From contig NZ_SDKC01000001.1 in assembly GCF_004123145.1 (NCBI RefSeq), forward strand, positions 2,127,501 to 2,191,500: a DNA stretch of 64,000 nucleotides, read 5' to 3'. This stretch comes from Blautia faecicola. Its GTDB lineage: Bacteria; Bacillota; Clostridia; Lachnospirales; Lachnospiraceae. Below the pieces are notes generated by a model that was not told where the DNA came from, ran no database searches, and worked only from the letters and a program-made list of their open reading frames with translations. Positions 18,047 through 27,096 of this stretch are shown piece after piece. The stretch's first letter is position 1. Each line of letters opens with the position of its first letter. The position numbers and the translations under genes were made by a program.

Positions 18047-18979
18047 TTATTCTGTGAACAGTGGTGTGGAGTAATATCTGTCTCCGGTATCCGGAAGCAG
18101 TGCAACAATTGTTTTGCCTTTGTTTTCCGGACGTTTTGCCAGTTCAATCGCTGCCTGAAGAGCTGCACCGGAAGAAATACCTACCAGAATACCCTCTTTC
18201 TTAGCCAGCAGTTTTGCTCCTGCAAATGCATCGTCGTTTTCTACGGTAACCACTTCATCGTATACTTTGGTGTTCAGTACATCCGGTACGAATCCTGCAC
18301 CGATTCCCTGGATCTTGTGAGCACCGCTCTTGCCCTGGGAAAGTACCGGAGAAGTTGCAGGCTCCATAGCGATGACTTTCACATCCGGGTTCTGGGATTT
18401 CAGATATTCACCGGTTCCTGTCAGAGTTCCGCCGGTTCCCACACCAGCTACGAAGATATCTACTTTTCCGTCAGTATCTTTCCAGATTTCCGGACCGGTG
18501 GTCTCACGATGTACTTTCGGGTTTGCCGGGTTTACAAACTGTCCCGGGATAAAGCTGTTCGGAATCTCTTTTGCCAGTTCGTCTGCTTTTGCGATGGCTC
18601 CTTTCATTCCTTTTGCTCCTTCCGTCAGCACCAGTTCTGCACCGTAAGCTTTCAGGATGTTTCTTCTCTCAACACTCATGGTTTCCGGCATGGTCAGGAT
18701 GATACGATATCCTTTGGATGCTGCGATGGATGCCAGACCGATTCCGGTGTTACCGGAGGTAGGCTCGATGATTACGGAACCTTCTTTTAAGAGTCCTTTT
18801 TCTTCTGCATCTTCGATCATTGCTTTTGCGATACGATCTTTTACGCTTCCGGCCGGGTTAAAATATTCCAGTTTTACCAAAAGAGTAGCTTCCAGACCCA
18901 GTTCTTTTTCTATGTTTACCACTTCTACCAGTGGGGTGTTTCCGATCAGTCCTAAGGTTCCCTTATAAATATTTCCCAT
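18047..18979 (-). CDS. cysK: Cysteine synthase A (O-acetylserine sulfhydrylase)
   Basis: 310 residues from ATG 18979 (AGAGGAAATG upstream); the in-frame extension to 19102 is leader RNA. A fold-type II PLP enzyme: the PLP Lys is in PAGSVKDR, the substrate loop is [14 protein letters not shown], and the phosphate cup is [14 protein letters not shown]. It makes cysteine from O-acetylserine and sulfide in the cytoplasm. The gene is monocistronic, with a consensus promoter at 19215-19243, a ~230-nt structured leader and a strong terminator, which suggests control at the RNA level. Confidence 0.95.
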   Translation of the reverse strand: MGNIYKGTLGLIGNTPLVEVVNIEKELGLEATLLVKLEYFNPAGSVKDRIAKAMIEDAEEKGLLKEGSVIIEPTSGNTGIGLASIAASKGYRIILTMPETMSVERRNILKAYGAELVLTEGAKGMKGAIAKADELAKEIPNSFIPGQFVNPANPKVHRETTGPEIWKDTDGKVDIFVAGVGTGGTLTGTGEYLKSQNPDVKVIAMEPATSPVLSQGKSGAHKIQGIGAGFVPDVLNTKVYDEVVTVENDDAFAGAKLLAKKEGILVGISSGAALQAAIELAKRPENKGKTIVALLPDTGDRYYSTPLFTE

Positions 18980-19026
18980 AATACATTTCCTCTCTTTTCC
19001 TTTTTTATTTCGCAACCGTTCGTTCC

Positions 19027-19200
19027 CCTCGCAGCTACATAATTTTTTTGTAACTATTCCGTAGGTAATATTCCGCGAGGTGTTTTGGCATGTATATGCC
19101 AAAATCCCGAGACCTACAAGTCAAAATGCCATCACCGAAGGTGATTTTTCATGCATTTTGCCTCGTAACTGTGAATGTACTGAACAGTTACGTTGTTTTT
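19027..19200 (-). promoter_or_regulatory. Structured cysK leader RNA, candidate cis-regulatory element
   Basis: Transcription from the consensus promoter would make a leader with three consecutive hairpins on the minus strand: GTAACTGT/ACAGTTAC (about 19165-19192), CAAAATGC/GCATTTTG enclosing ATCACC/GGTGAT (19122-19160), and TTTTGGCA/TGCCAAAA (19083-19104) nested in GTAGGT/ACCTAC. The segment CCTCGC (19075-19080) can pair either with upstream CGAGG (19161-19165) or with downstream GCGAGG (19027-19032, ~48 bases before the start codon), giving mutually exclusive helices. No SAM, T-box or other riboswitch signature I know is present. The regulatory role is inference; a palindromic mobile element inserted in the leader is the alternative. 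Confidence 0.45.
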
Positions 19201-19214
19201 GTTTTGTTGAGTGT

Positions 19215-19243
19215 ATTATAATCCCCTTATACCTACTTGTCAA
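19215..19243 (-). promoter_or_regulatory. Promoter of cysK
   Basis: Perfect consensus: TTGACA (19238-19243), 17 bases, TATAAT (19215-19220) on the minus strand. The expected start near 19208 gives a ~230-nt leader. Confidence 0.85.
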
Positions 19244-19340
19244 CTATGTTTTTATGCTTTTTACAAAAAATTTTATTTTGGTAAAGAGTGAAAGAATCAA
19301 CATTGCTTTCTCTGAACCGCTGGTTGATATGAACTGCAAC

Positions 19341-19393
19341 AAAAAAGGCTTCCGCAGCTCGGATTCATTCATCTCCGGCTGCGAAAGCCTTTT
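19341..19393 (-). terminator. Terminator of cstA
   Basis: AAAAGGCTTTCGCAGC and GCTGCGGAAGCCTTTTTT on the minus strand form a long stem with one mismatch (19378-19393 and 19341-19358) ending in a T run. It lies ~40 bases after the cstA stop codon. Confidence 0.88.
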
Positions 19394-19430
19394 ATGTATT
19401 TTTATTTTATTCAGATAACTTCCTGTCCGA

Positions 19431-21122
19431 TTAAGCAGCTTTCTCCTGCGGTTTTTCGAACAGTTTCTTGATACCCTGTACTGCTACGATCACACCAAGG
19501 ATCAGAAGCAGTACTGCGAAGATCAGCTGCAGGGTATTTCCAAAATCCAGACCTGTAGTCATCAGAGCACCTGTCAGTTTGTAGATGGTAAGACCCAGTG
19601 CACTGAAAGTAACAGCCATCATGAATACTGCAGGAGCCCACAGCATAATACCCTGACGTTTTGTTTTCTTCAGGAACACGGCACATGCTACCAGAGCAAG
19701 TACAGACAGCAGCTGGTTGGCAGAACCGAACAGCGGCCAGATCTCAGCGTATCCGACTTTTGCCAGCAGGTAAGCCAGTACCAGAGTCAGGATAGTTGCA
19801 AAATATTTGTTTACCATCAGTTTACGGAATGGTGTGTAATCTTTTTCATCCACATCGTTATCCTGGAAGAATTCCTGGAAGGACAGACGTCCGACACGGG
19901 CTACAGAGTCCAGAGAGGTCAGTGCGAATGCAGATACTGCCAGGTTGATCAGGGTAAACACCAGAGTATGCGGCAGACCGATCACTTCCAGGAAGTTTGC
20001 GATTGCTCCTGCGAAGATCTGCGGCTGTGTGGTCAGTCCCTGTGCTGCTGCTTCTCCTTTTGCGAAAGATGCAACGGCGATCAGAGCGATGATAGCCAGC
20101 ATACTTTCCATCAACATGGCACCGAAGGATACCGGCAGCATGTTCTTTTCATTTTTGATCTGTTTGGATGCAGTTCCGGAAGATACCAGTGAATGGAAAC
20201 CGGATACAGCACCACAAGCGATGGTTACAAACAGAATTGGAAACAGAGTCTGTCCGTCTACATTAAAGGAAGTAAATGCTTCCAGATGACACTGTGGATT
20301 TGCCACGAATACACCTATGATGGCTGCAATGATCATGAAGATCAGCAGGTAACTGTTCAGGTAGTCACGAGGCTGCAACAGACTCCATACAGGAGCTACC
20401 GATGCGATCAGGATGTAGACGAAGATGATCACATGCCAGGTAGTTCTCGGCAGAAACATCGGGAAGTTCATACCCAGTGCTACTGCTCCGATCAGCATTA
20501 CGATTGCGATTGCTGTGTTCACCCATTTGTGAAGCTTTCCGTAACGAAGGATCATACCAAGACATACAGCTTCAACGATAAATAACATGGAAGTTGTTGC
20601 TACTGCGCCGTTTGCAGTGATCTTGGATACCGTTCCGTCATCTGCGGTTAAGAATCCGTTGAAGGTACCTGCTACGACATCAGCGAAAGCAGCGACAACC
20701 AGGATACAGAACAGCCAGCAAAACAGCAGGAACAGCTTCTTTCCTGTTTTTCCGATATAAGCTTCAATTATAGATCCGATGGAACGTCCTTTGTTCTTTA
20801 CAGAAGCATACATTGCAGAGAAATCCTGTACTGCTCCGAAGAATACACCACCGATCAGGATCCATAACAGTACCGGCAGCCATCCGAAGATTGCAGCCTG
20901 GATCGGTCCGTTGATCGGGCCTGCACCTGCGATGGATGCGAACTGATGACCAAATACGATATTGGTATCAGCAGGCACATAGTCTACGCCGTCTTCCATT
21001 TCATAAGCCGGAGTTTTGGCGTTGGGATCAATGCCCCATTTTTTCTCGAGGTAACGGCCATAGAAGATATAGGCTCCGCCTAATACCACAATGGCAATTA
21101 CCATCATCATAATACCACTCAT
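19431..21122 (-). CDS. cstA: CstA-family carbon starvation/peptide or pyruvate transporter
   Basis: 563 residues from ATG 21122 (GGAGGAGAAA upstream); a leaderless extension to 21179 is unlikely. A multi-spanning membrane protein with ~15 helices and the CstA signatures FGHQFASIAGAGPINGPIQAA and SGFHSLVSSGTASKQIKNE. Family members (E. coli CstA, BtsT) import peptides, amino acids or pyruvate during starvation. Here a T-box RNA precedes the gene, so expression should rise when a specific tRNA is uncharged, pointing to amino-acid or peptide uptake. L-serine dehydratase, which yields pyruvate, lies just upstream. A terminator follows, so cstA is monocistronic. Confidence 0.9.
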   Translation of the reverse strand: MSGIMMMVIAIVVLGGAYIFYGRYLEKKWGIDPNAKTPAYEMEDGVDYVPADTNIVFGHQFASIAGAGPINGPIQAAIFGWLPVLLWILIGGVFFGAVQDFSAMYASVKNKGRSIGSIIEAYIGKTGKKLFLLFCWLFCILVVAAFADVVAGTFNGFLTADDGTVSKITANGAVATTSMLFIVEAVCLGMILRYGKLHKWVNTAIAIVMLIGAVALGMNFPMFLPRTTWHVIIFVYILIASVAPVWSLLQPRDYLNSYLLIFMIIAAIIGVFVANPQCHLEAFTSFNVDGQTLFPILFVTIACGAVSGFHSLVSSGTASKQIKNEKNMLPVSFGAMLMESMLAIIALIAVASFAKGEAAAQGLTTQPQIFAGAIANFLEVIGLPHTLVFTLINLAVSAFALTSLDSVARVGRLSFQEFFQDNDVDEKDYTPFRKLMVNKYFATILTLVLAYLLAKVGYAEIWPLFGSANQLLSVLALVACAVFLKKTKRQGIMLWAPAVFMMAVTFSALGLTIYKLTGALMTTGLDFGNTLQLIFAVLLLILGVIVAVQGIKKLFEKPQEKAA

Positions 21123-21204
21123 GTTTTTCTCCTCCTTTTCTGACTCATTCAGAAAACATGAACGACTTCCCCGTCGCATAAAGGATACCCTGAGTTTTTC
21201 ACTC

Positions 21205-21480
21205 TTTCAAAATAAAAAGCCCTGCAGCTTTATTTGCTGCAGGGACGAATCTTTTCCGCGGTACCACTCTGCTTTATTGTCATAGTGACAATCTCTTTTG
21301 TACTGTCAGCCGGTTTTCCGGTGATAACAGATCTCCGATAACGGTGAGTGCCGTCTGCTCTTACTCTATTTTCAGAGCGGATACTCCGAAGGGATATTAC
21401 ATCAGGTTTTCTGTTGTCTTACACCAGCCGGCAACTCTCTGAAAGAAATCTTCCTGTGTAATTTGTCTTCATCAATGTTT
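21205..21480 (-). ncRNA. T-box riboswitch upstream of cstA
   Basis: On the minus strand the T-box sequence AGAGTGGTACCGCGG (21256-21270) precedes a terminator helix. Stem I is closed by TTTCAGAG/CTCTGAAA; the AGAGAG, CTGGTGTAAG and GAGTAAGAGCAGACGG elements are recognisable. The specifier loop reads GGAGTATCCG; by position the codon is most likely ATC (Ile), with TCC (Ser) one step away. The acceptor-binding bulge TGGT predicts discriminator base A73, which fits tRNA-Ile and argues against tRNA-Ser. T-boxes bind uncharged tRNA and switch from terminator to antiterminator. Confidence 0.85.
21210..21244 (-). terminator. Conditional terminator of the cstA T-box
   Basis: CCCTGCAGC (21236-21244 on the minus strand) and GCTGCAGGG (21220-21228) form a 9-bp stem with a 7-base loop, followed by CTTTTTATTTT. 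The T-box bulge sequence lies just upstream, as expected for a terminator/antiterminator switch. Confidence 0.85.
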
Positions 21481-21605
21481 TTCTTTATCTGAGCTTATAT
21501 TAGTTTTACCACTTTTGTTTTTTTCACACAACTGTCGATTTATACAAAATTCATTTTTCTTTTGTATAGTTTTTATACATTTTTTATTTTTCTGTCGTTT
21601 TTCCG

Positions 21606-22475
21606 TCAGATTCTGCAACGCATTCCACATCCGGTGGGTGTTCCCGCACATCCACCGATGGCTGTTTCACGCAGTTCAAACGGAATACTCTTTCCTACTT
21701 TGTACATCGCATCCACCATCTCATCAAACGGAATCGGGTATACCACGCCGCTCAGTGTGATCTCCGCGCAGGTCACGGCATTGACCGCACCAACCGCATT
21801 CCGACTCTGGCAGGGAACTTCCACCAAACCTGCTACCGGATCACAGACCAGACCAAGCAGATTCGAGATCGCCATGGCTGCCGCCTGCAAACACATCTGC
21901 GGGGTTCCGCCCATCAGTTCCGTCACAGCTGCAGCCGCCATCGCCGATGCAGCGCCAACCTCTGCCTGACAGCCTGCCTCCGCACCTGCCACCGAGGCAT
22001 TCCGCATCATCAGATAACCGATCGCTGCCGTGTGAAACAGCGCGTCTACCATCTGTTCATCCGTAAAACCTTTTTCCTCCTGCAATGCCAGGAGCACGCC
22101 CGGAACCACACCGGAAGAACCTGCCGTCGGCGCCGCAACAATGACACCCATCGAGGCATTGACTTCCAGAACCGCCATGCTGTAGGCGATCAGTTTGTTC
22201 ATAAAGGTTCCGCAGACATTTTTTCCGTTCTCTCGGTATCCGGTAATCTGCTTTGCCTCTCCGCCGATCAGACCGCTCATGGACGGCTTCGGGTCTTCTA
22301 ATGGCTTTCTTACTGCCTCTTTCATGATGGCGAGGGCTTTTCGCATCTTATCTTCCACTTCTTTCTTTGTGGAGGATGTGCCTTCGATCTCCCGCTGTTT
22401 CATCACCTCGGAGATCGAACACTGCGTTTTCTTACATACTTCCAATAATTCCTGTCCGTTTTTAAAATCTGTCAT
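21606..22475 (-). CDS. sdaAA: L-serine dehydratase, iron-sulfur-dependent, alpha subunit
   Basis: 289 residues. The catalytic alpha chain of the two-subunit Firmicute enzyme that converts L-serine to pyruvate and ammonia. Cysteines for the oxygen-labile [4Fe-4S] cluster are seen in VPCQSRNAVGAVNAVTC and the C-terminal GGCAGTPTGCGMRC. The pattern AAPTAGSSGVVPGVLLALQ is a family hallmark. It follows sdaAB by 13 bases, within a transporter-sdaAB-sdaAA operon. The T-box of cstA begins ~125 bases after its stop codon; only a weak A/T-rich hairpin lies between. Confidence 0.94.
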   Translation of the reverse strand: MTDFKNGQELLEVCKKTQCSISEVMKQREIEGTSSTKKEVEDKMRKALAIMKEAVRKPLEDPKPSMSGLIGGEAKQITGYRENGKNVCGTFMNKLIAYSMAVLEVNASMGVIVAAPTAGSSGVVPGVLLALQEEKGFTDEQMVDALFHTAAIGYLMMRNASVAGAEAGCQAEVGAASAMAAAAVTELMGGTPQMCLQAAAMAISNLLGLVCDPVAGLVEVPCQSRNAVGAVNAVTCAEITLSGVVYPIPFDEMVDAMYKVGKSIPFELRETAIGGCAGTPTGCGMRCRI

Positions 22476-22488
22476 CTGTCCGTCTCTC

Positions 22489-23157
22489 CTATATCTGAAT
22501 CAGTAATATTTCCTGCACATACGGGTTCTGTCGAATCTCTTCCAGAATCTCATCCGGAATCCGCTCATCCGACTCCACAACAGAATAAGCCGTTTTCCCC
22601 TTGCCCTCACGGAACAGCCGCATGAAAGCAATATTTACATTCTGATTACTCAAACATTGAGTAATATGTGTTACCACACCCGGTTTGTCAATCTGTTTTA
22701 CCACCAGCGTACTGTATTCTCCGGTAAATTCCACATTGATGCCGTTGATCTGCGTGATCTTGATCTTGCCGCCGCCGATAGACTGTCCCTGCACCTGCAT
22801 CTTTGTGCCGTTTTCCCCTGTCATCCGGATATCCACGGTATTCGGATGATCCGGAACAAACTCCTTATCAGCGATATACTGATATTTCACTCCCATTTTC
22901 TCTGCCCAGGAAAATGCATCCCGGATCCGCAGATCATCGGTTTCAAATCCAAGTACGCCGCCAAGCAGTGCCCGGTCTGTACCATGTCCTTTATAAGTTC
23001 TTGCAAAAGAACCATACAGGGTAAATGTCACCTCTGTCACTTTCTCTTTGAAAAGCTTTCTTGCCATCTTTCCGATAGATACTGCTCCCGCTGTATGGGA
23101 GCTGGACGGTCCCACCATATTGGGGCCGATCACCTCAAACGCACTGATAAAATTCAT
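22489..23157 (-). CDS. sdaAB: L-serine dehydratase, iron-sulfur-dependent, beta subunit
   Basis: 222 residues. The N-terminal part has the serine-binding loop GPSSSHTAGAVSIGKMAR and GHGTDRALLGGVLGF. A C-terminal ACT domain (about residues 147-222, LVVKQIDKPGVVTHITQCLS) is the usual allosteric module. It forms the heterodimer with the next gene, sdaAA. It begins nine bases after the MFS transporter gene. Confidence 0.94.
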   Translation of the reverse strand: MNFISAFEVIGPNMVGPSSSHTAGAVSIGKMARKLFKEKVTEVTFTLYGSFARTYKGHGTDRALLGGVLGFETDDLRIRDAFSWAEKMGVKYQYIADKEFVPDHPNTVDIRMTGENGTKMQVQGQSIGGGKIKITQINGINVEFTGEYSTLVVKQIDKPGVVTHITQCLSNQNVNIAFMRLFREGKGKTAYSVVESDERIPDEILEEIRQNPYVQEILLIQI

Positions 23158-23166
23158 CGTTTCCTC

Positions 23167-24357
23167 CTAGTTGTCTTTTCGCGATACAAAAATGCACACG
23201 ATTGCCGTGCCGATAATGGACAGTCCCAGACCGGTTGCAAGCATTGCCTTTATTCCTGCAAAATCCACAAGCACACCACCGGACAGACTGCCAAATACCC
23301 CTCCCATGGTACTTGACGCAATCAGCAGCGACTGCCCCTTCACTCTGTCCTCCACAGCCATCGTTTCATTTACATAGTATACCGCAGAAGGCAGACATAA
23401 TGCAAATGATAACATCTGCAGCATCTGCACTACATACAGGAACGATATACTGCCACACACCAGATACCCCAGTGCTTTCACAGAAAACATTACCGCCGCA
23501 AACCGAATCAGTTTTCTGCTGTCCCATTTGCCAACCAGCCTGGAAAACAACAACATCGTAGGAAGTTCGCTCATTGCAGATACTGTCAGCAGTGTTCCCA
23601 TCCGTTTTATATCTCCCCCGAGGCTTACCACAATATTGATCAGATAATTGTTCACATATGTACTTTCTACATAGATTAATATCATTCCCAGTAATACCAG
23701 CATATAATTCCGATAGCGACATGCAAATTCCAGAATCCCGCCACCTCTCTGTCTGTTTGCAGTATTTTTTTGTTCTTCTTTTTTACTTTCATTCGGATTC
23801 TTCACAACCGGCATGGAAATTAAGGTAACGAACATCACCGCAAAAGACAGACATCCGACAGCCATAATTGCCAGACCATAATACCTGCCGATCAGAATCC
23901 CCAAAAATGAAGCTGCTACCGCATAGGATGCAGAGCCCACTCCTCTACCGATTCCAAAATCCACATAGATACCATGATTCACATAATACAAACTGATAGA
24001 ATTGATCAGTGGCTGTACCACCTGTAATAACATATTGATAATCAAAAATGACAGCACGATTCCCGGTACCATTTTTGACATACACTGCATCAGAATCAGC
24101 AGCAGGATTATGGCAATTGCCATCCCTGCAGTCATCTGTTGTAAAGTTACCCGTTTTGCACGGTCCGCCGCCGCTGCAACAAACGGCTGTAATATAACTC
24201 CCAGAATATTTCCAAGAGCCAGCACGACTCCTATCTGAGAACTTTTCAATCCGATATGTAATAAAAATACCGTTGCAAATCCATTGATCGCACAGACCGC
24301 CACCCAATAACTCCCCTGTAATACAGCACACTGCGCAGTTAATTTTTTTGAATTCAT
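23167..24357 (-). CDS. MFS transporter linked to serine dehydratase
   Basis: 396 residues with about 12 predicted membrane helices. It resembles the MFS_1-like branch (PPP/nucleoside-H+ symporter type): GFATVFLLHIGLKSSQIGVVLALGNILGVILQPFVAAAADR contains the helix 2-3 loop. The substrate cannot be read from sequence. Its position as first gene of the sdaAB-sdaAA operon suggests serine import or efflux of a serine-derived compound; this is inference. The AGGAG nearest the ATG abuts it, so AAGGA ten bases upstream may be the true ribosome site. Confidence 0.75.
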   Translation of the reverse strand: MNSKKLTAQCAVLQGSYWVAVCAINGFATVFLLHIGLKSSQIGVVLALGNILGVILQPFVAAAADRAKRVTLQQMTAGMAIAIILLLILMQCMSKMVPGIVLSFLIINMLLQVVQPLINSISLYYVNHGIYVDFGIGRGVGSASYAVAASFLGILIGRYYGLAIMAVGCLSFAVMFVTLISMPVVKNPNESKKEEQKNTANRQRGGGILEFACRYRNYMLVLLGMILIYVESTYVNNYLINIVVSLGGDIKRMGTLLTVSAMSELPTMLLFSRLVGKWDSRKLIRFAAVMFSVKALGYLVCGSISFLYVVQMLQMLSFALCLPSAVYYVNETMAVEDRVKGQSLLIASSTMGGVFGSLSGGVLVDFAGIKAMLATGLGLSIIGTAIVCIFVSRKDN

Positions 24358-24496
24358 CTCCTGTTCAATCCTTTCCCGCCTGAAACCTGTCTTTATTTTG
24401 CTGCTATCCCCATAACAGAAACAATCTCAGTATACTATTTCCAGCTAAAAGTGACAGTGTTAATTCCGACCTTTTTTCATGTCAATATCGACCTAA

Positions 24497-24553
24497 AACA
24501 CAATAAAAGCCATTCCAACAGCTGTCTGCTGTCAGAATGGCTTTTATTGTGTT
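24497..24553 (-). terminator. Terminator of the L,D-transpeptidase gene (probably bidirectional)
   Basis: AACACAATAAAAGCCATTC (24497-24515) and GAATGGCTTTTATTGTGTT (24535-24553) are perfect 19-base inverted arms around a 19-base loop. The stem includes A and T runs on both strands and overlaps the last bases of the stop codon. Confidence 0.8.
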
Positions 24554-25967
24554 AATATACTACAACCGGGAATTTGTAAGAGACAATATTGTACAACTCT
24601 TTTACTTTATCCAACGGTGTGTTGACACATCCATGTGATCCATTGTTGATATATGCCGTGCTGCTCCAGTCGCTTCTGGTGACCAGATCATGAAATCCGA
24701 TCGTATTTTCCGCTGCAAACGGAATCCAGTAATTGCAGTGCACTTCATAGGACCAGTTGCCGCTGGCATTCTTCGTGCCGCGCATCGTATAGTCCGTTGT
24801 TTTTCCTTTTACTTTATAGACACCTTTTGGCGTTTGTGTTCCCTTGTTCAGGCATCCGGTTACCACCGCAGAGTCCAGCACCTGCTTTCCATCCACATAA
24901 ACCCAGAAATGCTGATCCGTCAGACTCAGTTCTACATAGGAACTGCCGATATCATTTGCCTCTCTGCTCATCGCGGTAGCTAAATAAACAATTTCAAACG
25001 CTCCCTGTGTTCCGTTGTTGATCGCATCCAGCAGGTTCGCTGTCGTACTGTTCTGATCGATCTTCCATCCGTAATCTCCCGGTGTCAGCGTCACCGTACT
25101 TCCGGAAGTTGTGGTAAACGACCGTTCGCTGTCGACGGTATCGTATTTCTGTGCCAGTCCGGCTACGTATTCCGTTACCTTTGCTTCGTCGATCGCGTAA
25201 CTTCCGTCTTCTGCCTGTACCACCCAGTCTTTCAGTGTGGTTTTATCAAGCACCTCCTGCCGGTCTGTTCCAAAATCCATCGTCAGACTCGCCGAAAGTT
25301 TCTGGTTGATCGCATCTGCCTGCGCCTGAAGATCTGCATTGTCCTGTAAGATCTGCGGTTTTGCATAGCAGTCTGCGGCATCCAGATCACAGACCGTCTC
25401 TCCGTTTACAAGTGCCTGACGAATACCGTCAATCACTTTTTCTTCTTCCAACGTCGTTCCCTGTTCTTCCGGGATCACCGCATATCCGTCATCGGTCGCA
25501 CTCACACAGGCATCCTGCGGAGCCTGCATGTTCTCCGGCTGCATACAGGACAGACTTTCCACTGCCTGTTTTAATGCATCCTCATCCACTGCCACCATGT
25601 TTTTCAGTTCCGCATGGACCCCGGTAAATGCATGCAGCACCCAGCCCCAGGACTTCTGGTTTTTCATCAGGTCATCGATCTCTCCGTTATCCTGATAGGT
25701 CAGCTGTAACTGCTGTCCGGTCAGTGTCTCTTCCTGATCGTTTCGTTCTTTTATTGTAATCTGATAAGACGGTAACTGCTCCGTAATCTTATCTTTTACT
25801 TCCTGTACGGTCATCTCCCCGTAGTCCGTACCGTTGATCTCTGTGTGAGAATAAAAATGATTGCTGTAATAATACGCTGCAGCACCGTATCCGGCTGCTA
25901 CGACTGCAAAAAGCGCACCTGCAATCCCTGTCAGAATCTTTTTCTTTGTTGTCATCGTTTTCGTCAC
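24552..25967 (-). CDS. L,D-transpeptidase (YkuD) with peptidoglycan-binding-like domains
   Basis: 471 residues. One N-terminal membrane anchor (GIAGALFAVVAAGYGAAAYYY, about 11-31) is followed by two PG_binding_4-type modules and a C-terminal YkuD domain (about 345-471) with catalytic Cys in NNGSHGCVNTP and the upstream His in TIGFHDLV. Such enzymes make 3-3 cross-links in peptidoglycan or attach proteins outside the membrane, and resist most beta-lactams. The start is taken as GTG 25967, four bases after GGGGAG; ATG 25955 (MTTKKK) is the alternative. It is transcribed alone, ending in a strong hairpin. Confidence 0.9.
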   Translation of the reverse strand: MTKTMTTKKKILTGIAGALFAVVAAGYGAAAYYYSNHFYSHTEINGTDYGEMTVQEVKDKITEQLPSYQITIKERNDQEETLTGQQLQLTYQDNGEIDDLMKNQKSWGWVLHAFTGVHAELKNMVAVDEDALKQAVESLSCMQPENMQAPQDACVSATDDGYAVIPEEQGTTLEEEKVIDGIRQALVNGETVCDLDAADCYAKPQILQDNADLQAQADAINQKLSASLTMDFGTDRQEVLDKTTLKDWVVQAEDGSYAIDEAKVTEYVAGLAQKYDTVDSERSFTTTSGSTVTLTPGDYGWKIDQNSTTANLLDAINNGTQGAFEIVYLATAMSREANDIGSSYVELSLTDQHFWVYVDGKQVLDSAVVTGCLNKGTQTPKGVYKVKGKTTDYTMRGTKNASGNWSYEVHCNYWIPFAAENTIGFHDLVTRSDWSSTAYINNGSHGCVNTPLDKVKELYNIVSYKFPVVVY

Positions 25968-26120
25968 ATCTCTCCCCGTAACGTTCCGCCCCTTTTCGTT
26001 ATCCTCCCGACCGGATCGTTATCTCTTTTATTTTGTCATTCTTTATCATACCATTTTCCGGAAGATTTGCAATCATGACCTTGTATGAAAACAACAAATT
26101 TTTCCTGTTTTTTTTGTCTA

Positions 26121-27023
26121 TTATTTCAGTTTTTCCTGCAATCGTTTCAGATATGTTTCCGTGTAGCTCCTGAGCTGGCAGTCCTGTCGGTGCAGATAAC
26201 CGAAGCAGACTTTCGCATGACTTTTCCGGATCGGAATGGTCCGGATCCGGCTGTCCCTCTCTTTCTCCTTTTGCAGATCACAGCTGAGATTGGCAAGATC
26301 TGTCTCTCTCAAAAGTTCCTGCATCAGTGAACTGCTGTTTACCGTGACGATCTGCTGAAAGTCTCTGCCGTCGATCAGATCTTCCTGCAGATGTCCTGAG
26401 GTATGAAGCAGAGAAATCTGATCTTCCTCATGCTGTACATAGCGAAGATTTCGCAGTTCTTCTTTTGTCACATACTCCTTTTCATAATACGGGTGATTCG
26501 GTCCCACATACAATGCCATATCTTTTTCTTTTAACGGTGTGAACGTCATCTTTCTCTTCTGTATCATCCGCTCAAACGCCTGCCGCTGCATCTTGGAGAT
26601 AAACACAAAGCCGACCTCCACCTGCCGGTGGCAGATATGATGAATGATCTTTTCAAGTGCTTCCTCATAATAGACGGCTCGCAGTTCCGGATGTTCGGCA
26701 AGAAACGTGGCAAATTCTTCGCTCAGAAGACTGCTTGGCATGGATGCGATACGGATCGTGCTCTCACGTGTCTCCGTATGGATCCTCTGGATCTCTTCCA
26801 TAGAGCTTAACATTTTTCTCGCCTGATCGTATACTTTTTCTCCCTCTTTCGTAAGCTCCACACCTTTTTTACTTCGCTCGAGAAGCTGATACCCAAGTGT
26901 TCTCTCCAGCTTTTTGATTGTTTTACTTACATGCGGCTGCGTCGTATACAAAATCTGCGCAGCCCGACTCAAACTTCCTGCATCCACACTCACAACGAAG
27001 AACTGTAATTCTCTTAATTCCAT
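26121..27023 (-). CDS. LysR-family transcriptional regulator
   Basis: 300 residues. The N-terminal winged helix is clear (ELRELQFFVVSVDAGSLSRAAQILYTTQPHVSKTIKKLERTLG spans it), followed by a periplasmic-binding-protein-like effector domain. LysR proteins usually respond to a small metabolite. It lies 73 bases after the MATE gene in the same direction, so it may be the last gene of the riboswitch-started transcript, or have its own promoter. Target and ligand are unknown. Confidence 0.87.
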   Translation of the reverse strand: MELRELQFFVVSVDAGSLSRAAQILYTTQPHVSKTIKKLERTLGYQLLERSKKGVELTKEGEKVYDQARKMLSSMEEIQRIHTETRESTIRIASMPSSLLSEEFATFLAEHPELRAVYYEEALEKIIHHICHRQVEVGFVFISKMQRQAFERMIQKRKMTFTPLKEKDMALYVGPNHPYYEKEYVTKEELRNLRYVQHEEDQISLLHTSGHLQEDLIDGRDFQQIVTVNSSSLMQELLRETDLANLSCDLQKEKERDSRIRTIPIRKSHAKVCFGYLHRQDCQLRSYTETYLKRLQEKLK

Positions 27024-27096
27024 ACGATACTCCCATCTTTTCCGACAGGTATGTCCGGAATCTTACATTTTCTGTTTCAGCTGTTTTCCGGATGCA

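Noticed and set aside
19060-19200. SAM riboswitch or T-box upstream of cysK
   Set aside because: Neither the SAM-I core (CTTATCAAGAG type) nor a TGGTACCGCG T-box motif is present in the leader.
21256-21480. Serine-specific reading of the cstA T-box, suggested by serine dehydratase next door
   Set aside because: TCC is a possible codon, but the TGGT bulge predicts discriminator A, whereas bacterial tRNA-Ser carries G; isoleucine ATC fits better. Kept only as an alternative.
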